DNA of 64,000 nucleotides, from NCBI GenBank assembly GCA_001765415.1, contig CP017245.1, positions 1,302,001 to 1,366,000 on the forward strand, written 5' to 3'. Below the pieces are notes generated by a model. It did no database searches and was not told where the DNA came from. It saw nothing but the letters and a program-made list of their open reading frames with translations. A program made the position numbers and the translations under genes. Of the stretch, positions 31,267 to 39,028 are shown one piece after another; positions within the stretch are counted from its first letter, which is position 1, and each line of letters opens with the position of its first letter. Origin of the DNA: Candidatus Melainabacteria bacterium MEL.A1. Lineage in GTDB: Bacteria > Cyanobacteriota > Vampirovibrionia > Gastranaerophilales > Gastranaerophilaceae.

Positions 31267-32391
31267 CTATCTTGTGTACACTCTCGGTAATCTAACTTTT
31301 AATCTGCAAGTCAATTCATAGTTGATTGTTCCTAAGATATTTGCCCATTTGTCGATTGAATGTGTTTCGTCTAACAGTGTTATGACATCTCCGAGTTGTG
31401 TATCAACACCTGTGATGTCAAACATCATTTGATCCATAGTAATATTACCAATTTGTGGAACTTCTTTTCCGTTCAAAATTCCATTGATTTTGTTTGAAAG
31501 TCCTCTTGGAACACCATCTGCATAACCTAGCGGAACTGTTGCAATTTTTCTTGTTCCATGAGCAGTGAAAGTGTGACCGTAGCTTACTCCTTCGCCATCT
31601 TTGGCTTCATGAATATTCACAATTCGAGCCTTTAAAGATAAAACCGGTTTCAATTCGGGTTTATGAACCTCGCCATCAGTAGGTAAATCGGGATAAAGCC
31701 CATAAATTCCGATACCAGCACGACGCATATTGGAATTTGGTACGTCATAACACATTGCACCTGCAGTGTTTAGAATGTGTAACAACAAGCCATCTGTGTC
31801 AATTTGTGAAATCACTTTATTCCATCTGTCGATTTGAATTTGAGTTTTTTCTCGGATTTCTGCGTTCGCAAGATGAGTGAAAACACCTCTAAAATCAAGA
31901 TAATCAGCGTTTCTAACTTCTTTTATAAATTCAACCGCATTGTCAACAGAAACTCCAATTCTATTCATTCCGGTGTCAAGTTTTACGTGAACTTTTGGCT
32001 TAATTCCTGTTCTTTCGTAAGCTTGTTTACAAGCTTCTAAATGCTCTTTTGAAAAAATTGCGATTGTGATATCTGATTTTACGGCTGTTTCTACTGCCCA
32101 GACCGGAACTGCGCCCAAAACAAGTATTTCGCAATTTATTTTTGCTTGTCTAAGATCAACACCCTCATCAATTGAAGCTACGCCTAACATATCTGCTCCT
32201 GATGCCAAAAGTGTCGGGGCTATCATTACAGAGCCATGTCCATAGGCATCCGCTTTTACTACTGCCAAAAGCTTAATACCTTTTGGAGTGTTTTTTCTAA
32301 TTGCACGCATATTATGTGAAATATTTTCTAAATTAATCTCAACCCAACTATCCCTATGGATATTTATATTTGTTTGTCTAACATTTTTCAT
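31267..32391 (-). CDS. alr: Alanine racemase
   Basis: Alr makes D-alanine for peptidoglycan with PLP. The 374-residue enzyme begins WVEINLENISHNMRAIRK and has the PLP-lysine block LLAVVKADAYGHG near residue 45, the R/GIGIYGLYP region near 225, and the catalytic Tyr block GVSYGHTFTA near 270. The frame is open far upstream (to 32769), but those codons overlap the opposing 32511 gene and the ATG at 32391 begins the family N-terminus, so this start is chosen. TATACT lies 7 nt before it and there is no SD. Confidence 0.93.
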   Translation of the reverse strand: MKNVRQTNINIHRDSWVEINLENISHNMRAIRKNTPKGIKLLAVVKADAYGHGSVMIAPTLLASGADMLGVASIDEGVDLRQAKINCEILVLGAVPVWAVETAVKSDITIAIFSKEHLEACKQAYERTGIKPKVHVKLDTGMNRIGVSVDNAVEFIKEVRNADYLDFRGVFTHLANAEIREKTQIQIDRWNKVISQIDTDGLLLHILNTAGAMCYDVPNSNMRRAGIGIYGLYPDLPTDGEVHKPELKPVLSLKARIVNIHEAKDGEGVSYGHTFTAHGTRKIATVPLGYADGVPRGLSNKINGILNGKEVPQIGNITMDQMMFDITGVDTQLGDVITLLDETHSIDKWANILGTINYELTCRLKVRLPRVYTR

Positions 32392-32398
32392 AAGTTTA

Positions 32399-32404
32399 AG
32401 TATA
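32399..32404 (-). promoter_or_regulatory. -10 element of alr, leaderless geometry
   Basis: TATACT ends 7 nt before the ATG at 32391; no SD. Confidence 0.55.
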
Positions 32405-32510
32405 ATACCAAAACTTAATAGTGGCAAGAAAAATTTTAATATAATTTTTACATCCGACAAAATTTTACGATGTAATATAGAATTATACATTAAAGAATAG
32501 AGGAGAAAAA

Positions 32511-32822
32511 ATGAGCGTATTTGAAGCCGGAATGATGGTTTGCTTTGGAATAAGTTGGCCAGTAGCAGCGTTAAAGACATATAAATGTAAGTGTGTACAT
32601 GGGAAAAGTATTCATTTTTCAATGTTAATTTTGTTGGGCTATGTTTGTGGCATTGCACACAAAGTATTAGATGACATGGACTGGGTATTCTGGCTATACA
32701 TAATGAACACATTATTCTTGCTCGTGGACATGTACCTGTATTATCTGTATCGAAACAATAAAGCTCCAATAGAGCCTGTTGATGATAACTTTGATGACGA
32801 AAAAGAACTTGTTCAAAACTAA
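32511..32822 (+). CDS. Small three-span membrane protein, PQ-loop-like
   Basis: A 103-residue protein with three hydrophobic spans (about residues 6-22, 36-52, 61-82) and an acidic tail. The segment ISWPVAALKTYKCKCVHGKS, then LILLGYVCGIAHK, resembles the WP...K...GKS...GY..G...K pattern of PQ-loop/semiSWEET-like membrane proteins. Substrate is unknown. GAGGAG precedes the ATG. Divergent from alr. Confidence 0.7.
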   Translation: MSVFEAGMMVCFGISWPVAALKTYKCKCVHGKSIHFSMLILLGYVCGIAHKVLDDMDWVFWLYIMNTLFLLVDMYLYYLYRNNKAPIEPVDDNFDDEKELVQN

Positions 32823-32828
32823 TACAAA

Positions 32829-32856
32829 GACGCAGAGAGGCATGGATGCGAAGTCT
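32829..32856 (+). repeat. Octamer repeat (family C) downstream of the PQ-loop gene
   Basis: AGACGCAGAGAGGCATGGATGCGAAG, the unit also found in priA and the DUF4127 gene, here in a spacer. Confidence 0.55.
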
Positions 32857-32996
32857 GTATCAGAAATAATAATAGGTTGAGAATAATCTTTTTCACAAAG
32901 ATTTTTTTATAAATCTCCAATATAATAATTACTATTTACAATATATAAATTGTTTTAAGCAAATAATATATTGTAGAAAACAATTTGTCAACAACT

Positions 32997-33002
32997 TAAA
33001 AT
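32997..33002 (+). promoter_or_regulatory. -10-like element of the XRE gene, leaderless geometry
   Basis: TAAAAT ends 7 nt before the ATG at 33010; no SD. Confidence 0.4.
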
Positions 33003-33009
33003 TTTTTAT

Positions 33010-33243
33010 ATGAACAAAGAAGAAATTTTAAAAGAATTTGGTCGAAATCTGAGAGCTGAACGAAATCGTGCAGGATTATCTCAAGAACAACTCGCTGAAA
33101 AAATTGGGGTTTCGTATGGACAAGTTATCGGTACAATAGAAAGAGGAGAAACAAATACCTCACTTTCCGTTATTGTTGCGATTTTGAATGAACTCAATTT
33201 GGATTTTGACAAACTTTTTGATAGAAAAAAGTTTAATTCATAA
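33010..33243 (+). CDS. XRE-family helix-turn-helix protein (small)
   Basis: A 77-residue single-domain HTH: FGRNLRAERNRAGLSQEQLAEKIG, then VSYGQVIGTIERGETNTSLS, typical of Cro/CI and of short regulators such as SinR-like proteins. No effector domain. It is 25 nt from the proB ATG on the same strand, but proB has its own -10 in the gap. A regulatory role over proBA is possible but not shown. Confidence 0.85.
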   Translation: MNKEEILKEFGRNLRAERNRAGLSQEQLAEKIGVSYGQVIGTIERGETNTSLSVIVAILNELNLDFDKLFDRKKFNS

Positions 33244-33256
33244 TTATTTTTTGTAT

Positions 33257-33262
33257 TATAAT
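33257..33262 (+). promoter_or_regulatory. -10 element of proB, leaderless geometry
   Basis: TATAAT ends 6 nt before the ATG at 33269; no SD. Confidence 0.6.
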
Positions 33263-33268
33263 CTAGTT

Positions 33269-34408
33269 ATGGATAGAAAAGAATTTATTAATGCTAAACG
33301 TATCGTTTTCAAGTTTGGAACTAACATTCTACGTGGTGATGACGGTTTTGTTTCATTACCGAGAGTTTTTTCATTTATTGAAGACCTTTCGCATTTGGCA
33401 AGAATGGGAAAAGAAGTTATTGTAGTTACATCCGGTGCTGTTGGTTTGGGCAAAAAACGTTTGGGTATTGAAAGTACCGAAGGTGTTGCTCTGAAACAGG
33501 CTTGTGCCGCTATTGGACAGGGAAAATTGATGTCAATTTATGAAAGCGGATTTGATACTTATGGCTTAATCGCCTCGCAAATCCTTTTGACAGAAGACGA
33601 TTTTTCTCTAAGACAAAGGTATTTGAGTTTAAGAACAACTCTTAACAAGCTTTTGGAATTAGGTGTTATCCCTATCATTAACCAAAATGATACGGTTTCT
33701 ACCGTCGAAGTTCATCCGCATTATGAACACATGCAAGTATGTTTTTCTGATAACGACAAGTTGTCTGCGCTTGTGGCAAGTGAATTAGATGCTGATTTGT
33801 TGGTAATTTTATCTGATGTAGAAGGGCTTTATGATAAAAATCCAAAATCTAATCCTGATGCGCAAATTATTAGGAAGGTAGATGAGGTTACAGAAAAAAT
33901 TCTTGCTCTCGGAACTGATGCCTCAGAAGGTGGTAGAGGCGGCATGAGGACAAAACTAAAAGCTGCACAAATGGTAACTCGTTTTGGTGGCAGAGTTTTG
34001 ATTGCAAACGGAAAAATTCCTTATGTAATTAAAAAAATCTTTACTGGCGAAGAAGTTGGAACAATGTTTCTTCCGCAAACAGAAGAATTGTCTGATAAAA
34101 AGCGATGGATTGGTTATGCAACAAATATTATCGGACAAATCGTAGTTAATGATGGCGCAAAAAAAGCTTTATTAGCTCAAAAAAGTTTACTTCCAATTGG
34201 TGTTTGTGAGGTTATAAATGAGTTTAATAAGGGTGATGTAGTTTCAATTCTTGATGAAAACAGAAATGAAATTGCACGTGGAATAGTAAACTATGCTTCA
34301 GATTCCTGCCGACGTGTAATTGGTTGCCATTCTGACAATATTATGGAAATTCTTGGTTTTAAAAACTATGATGCAATTATTACGAGAGATAACATAACGT
34401 TATTATGA
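33269..34408 (+). CDS. proB: Glutamate 5-kinase
   Basis: ProB phosphorylates glutamate to start proline synthesis. The 379-residue product has the kinase core (VFKFGTN near residue 11, VTSGAVGLGKKRLG near 52, INQNDTVS near 132, SDVEGLYDKNP near 172, GRGGMRTKLKAAQ near 218) and a C-terminal PUA domain (residues about 280-370). The frame starts 27 codons earlier inside the XRE gene, but the ATG at 33269 gives the family N-terminus (RIVFKFGTN). proA follows 91 bp downstream, with its own SD. Confidence 0.94.
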   Translation: MDRKEFINAKRIVFKFGTNILRGDDGFVSLPRVFSFIEDLSHLARMGKEVIVVTSGAVGLGKKRLGIESTEGVALKQACAAIGQGKLMSIYESGFDTYGLIASQILLTEDDFSLRQRYLSLRTTLNKLLELGVIPIINQNDTVSTVEVHPHYEHMQVCFSDNDKLSALVASELDADLLVILSDVEGLYDKNPKSNPDAQIIRKVDEVTEKILALGTDASEGGRGGMRTKLKAAQMVTRFGGRVLIANGKIPYVIKKIFTGEEVGTMFLPQTEELSDKKRWIGYATNIIGQIVVNDGAKKALLAQKSLLPIGVCEVINEFNKGDVVSILDENRNEIARGIVNYASDSCRRVIGCHSDNIMEILGFKNYDAIITRDNITLL

Positions 34409-34499
34409 TAAATCTCCATCTCCTATTGAAAAGGATGGATTTGTGCTGTTCTCAAAATAGGAATTGTAGAAATTCTAAAAAGGATAAAGGAACAAACAA

Positions 34500-35750
34500 A
34501 TGGATTTTATACAAATAGCTAAAAATGCAAAAAATGCTTCATTAAAAATTGCAGATTTATCAACAGAGATTAAAAATAAAGCTTTGTTAAAAATTGCAGA
34601 AAAAATTGAAAGTGCAAAAGATGAAATTTTTGAGGCTAACAAGGTTGATCTTGAAGCTGCAAGAGTTCTTGTTGAAGAAGGAAAATTGTCAAAATCTACT
34701 TTTAATCGTCTTGCGTTTAACGAAAACAAAATGCGTGATATGATTGCAGGGATTAAAGATGTGGCAAAGCTTGACGATCCGATTAATAAAAAATTGTTAG
34801 TTCGGGAGCTTGATAGCGATTTAACTTTGTATAAAGTTTCTTGTCCAATCGGTGTTTTGGGGATAATTTTTGAGGCAAGACCTGATGTTATCGCTCAAAT
34901 TTCTTCTCTTGCAATAAAATCTGCGAATGCGGTTATTTTGAAGGGCGGCAAAGAAAGTATTAATACCAATAAAAAAATTCTTTCTGTCATAAATTCTGCG
35001 TTGAGTGAAGTTGAAGGGTTTCCTGAAAATGTTATTCAGCAAATTTTTACGCACGAAGATGTCGCTGAAATGTTGAAGTGTGATAAGTATATTAATTTGA
35101 TAATCCCTCGTGGTGGAAATAAACTTGTAAGGTTTATAAAAGATAACACGAGAATACCTGTTTTAGGTCATGCTGACGGAATTTGTCATATTTTTGTCGA
35201 TAAATCCGCTGATATTGATATGGCGATAAAAGTTGTTACAGATGCAAAAACTCAATACCCGAGTGCTTGTAACGCAGTTGAAACACTTTTAATTCATAAA
35301 AATTTTGATAAAAAAGAGAATTTGCTTGCAGCTTTGCAACAGTCTGAAATTCAACTTGTGATGGAGCCTGAAAGTTGGGCGCACGAGTATGGAGATAAAA
35401 TTTTGGCGGTAAAGGTTGTAAATGATGTTGATGAGGCGATTGAGCATATAAATACATATGGGTCAGGGCATACCGATAGTATTATAACAAAAGCTATTGA
35501 AAATGCTGAAAAATTTATGAATAAGGTAGATTCTGCAGGAGTTTATTTTAACGTATCAACAAGATTTGCTGATGGCTTTAGATATGGCTTTGGTGCTGAA
35601 GTTGGTATTTCTACAAATAAAACCCATGCAAGAGGGCCTGTCGGATTGGAAGGTTTGACTATATATAAATATAAGCTTATTGGAAATGGAAATATTGTTG
35701 GAGATTATGTTTCCGGAGAAAGACATTTTCATCATAAGGATTTGACGTAG
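34500..35750 (+). CDS. proA: Glutamate-5-semialdehyde dehydrogenase
   Basis: ProA reduces glutamyl phosphate to the semialdehyde for proline. The 416-residue aldehyde dehydrogenase has GVLGIIFEARPDV near residue 118, LKGGKES near 147, and the catalytic Cys block YPSACNAVETLLIH near 255, with the typical GPVGLEGLTIYKY tail. AAAGGA lies upstream of the ATG. It forms the usual proBA pair, ending 22 bp before tRNA-Ser. Confidence 0.95.
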   Translation: MDFIQIAKNAKNASLKIADLSTEIKNKALLKIAEKIESAKDEIFEANKVDLEAARVLVEEGKLSKSTFNRLAFNENKMRDMIAGIKDVAKLDDPINKKLLVRELDSDLTLYKVSCPIGVLGIIFEARPDVIAQISSLAIKSANAVILKGGKESINTNKKILSVINSALSEVEGFPENVIQQIFTHEDVAEMLKCDKYINLIIPRGGNKLVRFIKDNTRIPVLGHADGICHIFVDKSADIDMAIKVVTDAKTQYPSACNAVETLLIHKNFDKKENLLAALQQSEIQLVMEPESWAHEYGDKILAVKVVNDVDEAIEHINTYGSGHTDSIITKAIENAEKFMNKVDSAGVYFNVSTRFADGFRYGFGAEVGISTNKTHARGPVGLEGLTIYKYKLIGNGNIVGDYVSGERHFHHKDLT

Positions 35751-35772
35751 TAGGTTTTAAAATGAAATAAAA

Positions 35773-35856
35773 GGAGAGGTGTCCGAGTGGCTTAAGGTGC
35801 GGATCTCGAAAGTCTGTGTACAATTTGTACCGTGGGTTCAAATCCCACCCTCTCCG
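35773..35856 (+). tRNA. tRNA-Ser (anticodon CGA)
   Basis: A class II tRNA of 84 nt: acceptor stem GGAGAGG/CCTCTCC, D-arm GTCCGAGTGGCTTAAGG, anticodon loop CTCGAAA, a variable arm (GTGTACAATTTGTAC), T-arm GTGGGTTCAAATCCCAC. Discriminator G; CCA is not encoded. It reads UCG codons. Confidence 0.95.
35840..35856 (+). repeat. 17-bp direct repeat, copy within tRNA-Ser 3' end
   Basis: AAATCCCACCCTCTCCG, the T-arm and acceptor 3' strand of the tRNA, repeated exactly at 36001-36017. This is the usual form of an att site. Confidence 0.85.
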
Positions 35857-36000
35857 TTTTTTGATTAGGATATTTAGGAAATCTAAGTGGGCTCCGAACC
35901 CGGTTTGCTCCTTCATGTAATTGCGGAGCAAACGGCTTAGCCATTTGGCATACAGAATTGTTGTTGTTCGGATTTCATATCCTCACATACAATTCTTGCA

Positions 36001-36017
36001 AAATCCCACCCTCTCCG
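36001..36017 (+). repeat. 17-bp direct repeat of the tRNA-Ser 3' end, second copy
   Basis: Exact copy of 35840-35856, 161 bp downstream, joined directly to a 16-bp inverted repeat. Confidence 0.85.
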
Positions 36018-36063
36018 AATTAAAAGTCCGATAGTCTGTTTGATTAGCGGACTTTCAATTCGG
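36015..36063. repeat. 16-bp inverted repeat beside the att-like copy
   Basis: CCGAATTaAAAGTCCG and CGGACTTTcAATTCGG pair with one mismatch across a 17-nt loop. No T-run, so more likely a recombination or binding site than a terminator. Confidence 0.65.
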
Positions 36064-36440
36064 AATTGGTTTGTACACATTGTATTTTATTAAGTGGTTT
36101 GATTATAATAGATGGTGCGATTATTTTGGACAATCAGCTTTGAGAGCGAGTTTGAGCGGTCGGAAGTACTCAAACTATGTGTAAGGTAAATTGGACGGAA
36201 ACGAACATTTTGTGGATTTATAATTTATGAATATTATTGTTGAGTGGATATGCACAACCGACAGGTACAAATTGAGAAAATGCATAATACATTATCAAAA
36301 CATTACGAAATGTAAAAAAGGTTTAAAACCTCTCAAACCCAGTTATAATGCCCGATATAATATGATATGATGTAACGGGGCAAATTTATATAATTTCGTG
36401 TTTTAGTATAGATATAGTGGGAAATTGTAGGAGTTAAACT

Positions 36441-37658
36441 ATGCCTGTATCCTTGAACAATGTATCTCAAATCAATAATACTCAACTAATCAAGCAACAA
36501 CCAAAGACGACAGATGAGAACGCAAAGTCTTTTCCAACCAAAACAGCAGTTATCGTAGGTGCTGGCTTGACAGCACTTGCCGCTGTTGGAATTTATATAG
36601 CAACCAGAGGAAGAGGCGGTGTAAAATCTGTAAATAAACCAAATACTGAAACCACAAATCAAATCAAAGAAATGACAGTTGAACTTTTTAAGAAAGAAGG
36701 TAATAAGTTCTTGAAAGGTCGTGCAATAATGGCTGATGGCAGTAATTATTCTGGTAAAATGACGTCTGTTCTCCAAGACGGGAAAAAGATTGTATGTGAA
36801 TACGAAAATGGTTTTCTTAAAAATTCAACAAAATTCGACTGTGAAAAGGTTTTATTTAACAAAGAATACAAATATAATGACAAGGGCAATCTTATTGAGG
36901 TAATAGAAAATTCAGATAAATCTAAAAAACTATTTTCAGCAGAGTATGACAATAAAGGTAAAACAGTAATTGGACAAAAAGTATCCTATAGGATTGATCC
37001 TTCAGGGAAATTAAAAATTCTAAATATTGAGGGGCATGGTAGTAAAGAGTTCAGATATACCTCTGATGGAAAGCTACATAGTTATACTCATCACTATTTT
37101 GAAAATGGTACGTTTATGCATGATTTAGTTATTTTACATCCGGATGGAAAAACTAAGCGCATTGTAATAGGAGGTGATGGGAAATCAACTTTCTACGATA
37201 AAGAGGGTAACATTGTTGATAGCATATACTTAGACTTGATGAGAGGTGGAAAAGATATTTGTTATCATAATAACCATATTTTTAATAAAGATTTTGATAA
37301 AAATGGCCGAACTAGAGATTACAAATTCAAAGGACTTCACAGCAAGGCAAGAGGTTGGATTTCAAAATATAATTTTATTGAAGATGGGAAAGTAGTTCCT
37401 CAAAAAAACCTTTATCTTACACTTGATGATGGACGCAAATATTCATTAATTAAAGATGGAAGCAAAGAGATTTCAATTATTCCGAATGGCTCTGAAAACT
37501 TTCTTCCAAAAGATAGTGCAGAATATAAAGAAGTTTTTAACCGAACTAAAGATTGGGTACAAGAGTTTAAAAGCGAATACAAAAAAGCGATGAAACTTCA
37601 AAATGAAGTATTGATTTCAAAAAGACAATCAGAGAAAATCGCAAATTCGGCATTATAA
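36441..37658 (+). CDS. Large protein with N-terminal membrane span and short beta repeats, function unknown
   Basis: A 405-residue protein that I cannot assign. A polar N-terminal 30 residues precede a hydrophobic span (about residues 35-55, AVIVGAGLTALAAVGIYIAT) and RGRGG. The rest is rich in short units of the type YNDKGNLIEV, YDNKGKTVIG, YTSDGKLHSY, FDKNGRTRDY, resembling YD/MORN-like antigen repeats, and ends in a coiled helical tail. GGAG lies 8 nt before the ATG. It may be surface-exposed or a toxin-like chaperone target; no enzymatic motif is visible. First gene after the tRNA-Ser repeat. Confidence 0.6.
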   Translation: MPVSLNNVSQINNTQLIKQQPKTTDENAKSFPTKTAVIVGAGLTALAAVGIYIATRGRGGVKSVNKPNTETTNQIKEMTVELFKKEGNKFLKGRAIMADGSNYSGKMTSVLQDGKKIVCEYENGFLKNSTKFDCEKVLFNKEYKYNDKGNLIEVIENSDKSKKLFSAEYDNKGKTVIGQKVSYRIDPSGKLKILNIEGHGSKEFRYTSDGKLHSYTHHYFENGTFMHDLVILHPDGKTKRIVIGGDGKSTFYDKEGNIVDSIYLDLMRGGKDICYHNNHIFNKDFDKNGRTRDYKFKGLHSKARGWISKYNFIEDGKVVPQKNLYLTLDDGRKYSLIKDGSKEISIIPNGSENFLPKDSAEYKEVFNRTKDWVQEFKSEYKKAMKLQNEVLISKRQSEKIANSAL

Positions 37659-37870
37659 GGAAAACTTAAATTCGTTTTATAATTTACTTAACCAAATAAT
37701 CAAACTGTCAGTTAAAAGACATTATACTATGTGTCAGTTTGTACACATTTTTAATTGGTGTTGTAGGAGCTAAATTTATTGGCGCTACAAAGAAAAATTA
37801 AGCTTCAATATGGCAAAAAATTTTTTTTACATGTTTTAATATTACGGAACAAATAAACAGGAGATATGTA

Positions 37871-38872
37871 ATGAGAATTAACACGGAGTATAACAACCAT
37901 AAGAGCAATGTAAATTTTGGTGCAAAAATTCTTGCGACAGATGCTACACTTGAGGCTTTTAAGTATGCTAAAGAATTATTATACAGCAACAATAAAGAAA
38001 AATTTTTGGTTGTTGATAAATTTTGTAAGGGTATGGATAAAGCTCTAAATTTTCCATCTAAGGAAAAAGGTTTTGTTAACTATGTTGGAAAAGACTGTAT
38101 TGGTTTTGGTGTGCCGGCTTGTCCTAAAATTATCTCCACTAACTATAAATTAAATGCACCTTGGCAAAATGCACATGGAGATGTTTCGTTAGGAGAACGA
38201 ATCATGTTAGAAAAGCCATCAGTACCACAAAGTGTTGGTGGAGATACAATGGCTTTGTATTTAGATAGTTTCAAAGGGCGTACGAACTTCCCTTCAAAGT
38301 TAAAAACAACCCCTTTAACTCCGCTTCCGACAAAAGAAGATGCAATACAAAAACTTCAAAATAAATTGCTAGAAATGCTTCCAAATCTTGGCTTCTTCCC
38401 AGAAAAATTATTTGCAAGAAAGGAAGGAAATCGTGAATTAAATAAGGATTTGTGTAAACTAACTGAGGCACATGCATGGAATAACATTGCAAAATGGGAG
38501 CCACTTCCTGTTGAAGAATTAAATAGAATAGATAACATTGACAGAAAGAATATTAAAGAATTTGCAGAAAAACACGTAGAAGAATCTATTATACAAGATG
38601 AAATTAATGAAAAAAGTCAATTTTCTGGTAATGTGAATAAGTTCAAATTTCTCAATAGGTTATTAGAAAACTTTGCTCCTAACTCAAAACATGCAAGAGC
38701 AATTGAGGAAGAATTGTATAAAGTTCGAGAAGTAGAACATAAATATTTGCAAAGCTTAAAAGATAGGTTAACTCCGGTTAAATCAACAGATAATCTAGAG
38801 CCTAAAAATAAATATTCGTATTTTATATCAACATCATACGAAAATTTATACAAAGAAAACGGCATAAGCTAA
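37871..38872 (+). CDS. Protein of unknown function (lineage-specific type)
   Basis: A 333-residue soluble-looking protein, not recognised. The N-terminus MRINTEYNNHKSNVNFGAKI includes a short hydrophobic-x-Phe-Gly-Ala motif also seen at the start of the 39029 product (IAFGAMYG) and, loosely, the 50452 product (VSFSGID). No signal peptide or span; the middle is Pro-rich (PLTPLPTKE) and the C-terminal half is charged and helical. AGGAGA lies before the ATG. An export or localisation tag at the N-terminus is a guess. Confidence 0.6.
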   Translation: MRINTEYNNHKSNVNFGAKILATDATLEAFKYAKELLYSNNKEKFLVVDKFCKGMDKALNFPSKEKGFVNYVGKDCIGFGVPACPKIISTNYKLNAPWQNAHGDVSLGERIMLEKPSVPQSVGGDTMALYLDSFKGRTNFPSKLKTTPLTPLPTKEDAIQKLQNKLLEMLPNLGFFPEKLFARKEGNRELNKDLCKLTEAHAWNNIAKWEPLPVEELNRIDNIDRKNIKEFAEKHVEESIIQDEINEKSQFSGNVNKFKFLNRLLENFAPNSKHARAIEEELYKVREVEHKYLQSLKDRLTPVKSTDNLEPKNKYSYFISTSYENLYKENGIS

Positions 38873-39028
38873 GTTGTGAAATTGTTATTTATCTTTTTAA
38901 AAAATTTTGAAATTATGTTATATAATTTTGTTTTTTGGAGAACTTAAAATTGTAAAAATTTTGTCAATATCTATAAAAAAAATATTTGGTCTGATTTATT
39001 ATTTAGATATAGATATAAAGGAATTATT

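Larger units (their letters stand above)
35857..36440. other. Non-coding stretch downstream of tRNA-Ser
   Basis: No credible gene. It holds a GTTTGCTCC/GGAGCAAAC hairpin (35903-35933) inside a weaker CTAAG/CTTAG pairing, the second att-like repeat, a 16-bp inverted repeat (36015-36063), then AT-rich sequence with TATAAT-like boxes ahead of the 36441 gene. The reverse-strand frame here is antisense to the tRNA and not a gene. Confidence 0.6.

Noticed and set aside
35677-35931. Reverse-strand frame containing GWDLNPRY
   Set aside because: It is antisense to tRNA-Ser and the proA end; this peptide is a well-known artefact of translating tRNA-Ser genes backwards.
36064-36440. Replication origin or DnaA-box cluster in the AT-rich stretch after tRNA-Ser
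   Set aside because: No TTATCCACA-type boxes and no dnaA, dnaN or gyrB nearby.
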